Source: Sphingomonas sp. 67-36 (GTDB lineage Bacteria > Pseudomonadota > Alphaproteobacteria > Sphingomonadales > Sphingomonadaceae). From it: a stretch of 64,000 nucleotides of DNA. The notes beneath the pieces were generated by a model that saw only the letters and a list, made by a program, of their open reading frames with translations, was not told the DNA's origin and did no database searches. The stretch covers positions 62,001 through 126,000 of the forward strand of contig MKSU01000003.1 in NCBI GenBank assembly GCA_001897375.1. Reading direction: 5' to 3'. Below are positions 63,659-64,000 of the stretch, in pieces (position 1 is the stretch's first letter; each line of letters starts with the position of its first letter). A program made the translations under genes and the position numbers.

Positions 63659-64000
63659 ATGGAAAAACTGTTCATTGTAGCGACTGCGTTGGTGTGCGCA
63701 ATCGTAGGGCAAAATGCGATGGCAGCCACAATTGTCATAAAAAATGCAAGCTTCGAGGATCAAGCTCTGCCCGATGGTGGATTTATCAACGGCTTCGGGC
63801 CAAAGGACTGGTCTGGCGGACTGGCGTCGCCCACAGGCCCGCTAAACCCGTTGTCATCAACCTTCGCCAGCATCCCTGATGGCGAAAACATCATGTTCTC
63901 CGCCACTGGTACGCTTGGCTCGGTGTATCAAGGAGTAAATTATCAGCAGATTTCGGAATCATTGGCAGCCAACACGCTCTATACGCTCCTCGTTGATGTG
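63659..64000 (+). CDS. Secreted protein, 3' cut by window end
   Basis: An open frame from the ATG at 63659 (AAGAGAAG upstream) has a signal peptide (MEKLFIVATALVCAIVGQNAMA), then IVIKNASFEDQALPDGGFINGFGPKDWSGG and TLYTLLVDV at the window edge. The NxSFE opening is common in PEP-CTERM-type extracellular proteins of proteobacteria, so a C-terminal sorting motif may lie beyond. The DNA here is less GC-rich than the rest. The function is unknown. Confidence 0.72.
   Translation, partial: MEKLFIVATALVCAIVGQNAMAATIVIKNASFEDQALPDGGFINGFGPKDWSGGLASPTGPLNPLSSTFASIPDGENIMFSATGTLGSVYQGVNYQQISESLAANTLYTLLVDV

Overview
The window looks like the chromosome of a GC-rich alphaproteobacterium of the sphingomonad type. 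The signs are several TonB-dependent receptors (TBDRs) paired with sugar transporters and glycosidases, LacI-type operators, Tat-exported enzymes and GC-rich codon use. No rRNA, tRNA or CRISPR array was seen.

Region 1 (about 1-21.4 kb) reads as one catabolic locus. I propose that it handles sulfoquinovose (SQ), its glycerol glycoside and perhaps the whole plant sulfolipid. The key gene is a GH31 enzyme (11701-13710) that carries the sulfonate-binding residues of sulfoquinovosidases. Around it are an SsuD-like flavin monooxygenase overlapping an aldo/keto reductase (a SmoC/SmoB-like pair), a glycerol kinase/GlpD/AGPS-like operon, an acyl-CoA ligase, a TBDR, an organic-anion MFS porter, a PhyH-type dioxygenase and a SorAB-like sulfite dehydrogenase. 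The proposed flow is: TBDR and MFS uptake, SQase releasing SQ and glycerol, desulfonation to sulfite plus an aldehyde sugar, aldehyde reduction, and sulfite oxidation. A LacI regulator (cut by the window start) and three near-identical operators (904, 2248, 5512) control the first part. Two LysR regulators sit in the rest.

Region 2 (21.5-32.1 kb) holds a hydrolase remnant and ordinary genes: a DUF885 protein, an NHL/M23 fusion, a GNAT, a YkgJ-like protein, a PPOX protein, an AsmA protein, a TrmO-like protein and a GH130-like/SDR pair.

Region 3 (about 32.3-46.46 kb) is an inserted aromatic meta-cleavage island with different codon style. It has two FAD monooxygenases, two extradiol dioxygenases, two meta-cleavage-product hydrolases, the complete hydratase/aldolase/acetaldehyde dehydrogenase lower pathway, an ACMSD-like amidohydrolase, an FAH-family protein, an SDR and a LysR regulator. 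Three promoters share the same LysR box (ATCGG-N5-CCGAT) placed exactly 12 nt before a -10 element. The third promoter drives a TBDR that is cut off at the right edge of the island.

Region 4 (46.5-57.1 kb) is a second LacI-controlled glycan locus: a TBDR coupled to a class A acid phosphatase, a formylglycine sulfatase, a FucP-like MFS, LacI and a GH3 glucosidase. Operators lie at 50632, 53591 and 57085.

Region 5 (57.2-64 kb) has a methyltransferase, an AraC regulator, a ModE-like HTH protein, a di-heme peroxidase with a small secreted partner, a third intact TBDR, a DnaE2 fragment and the start of a secreted protein cut by the window end.
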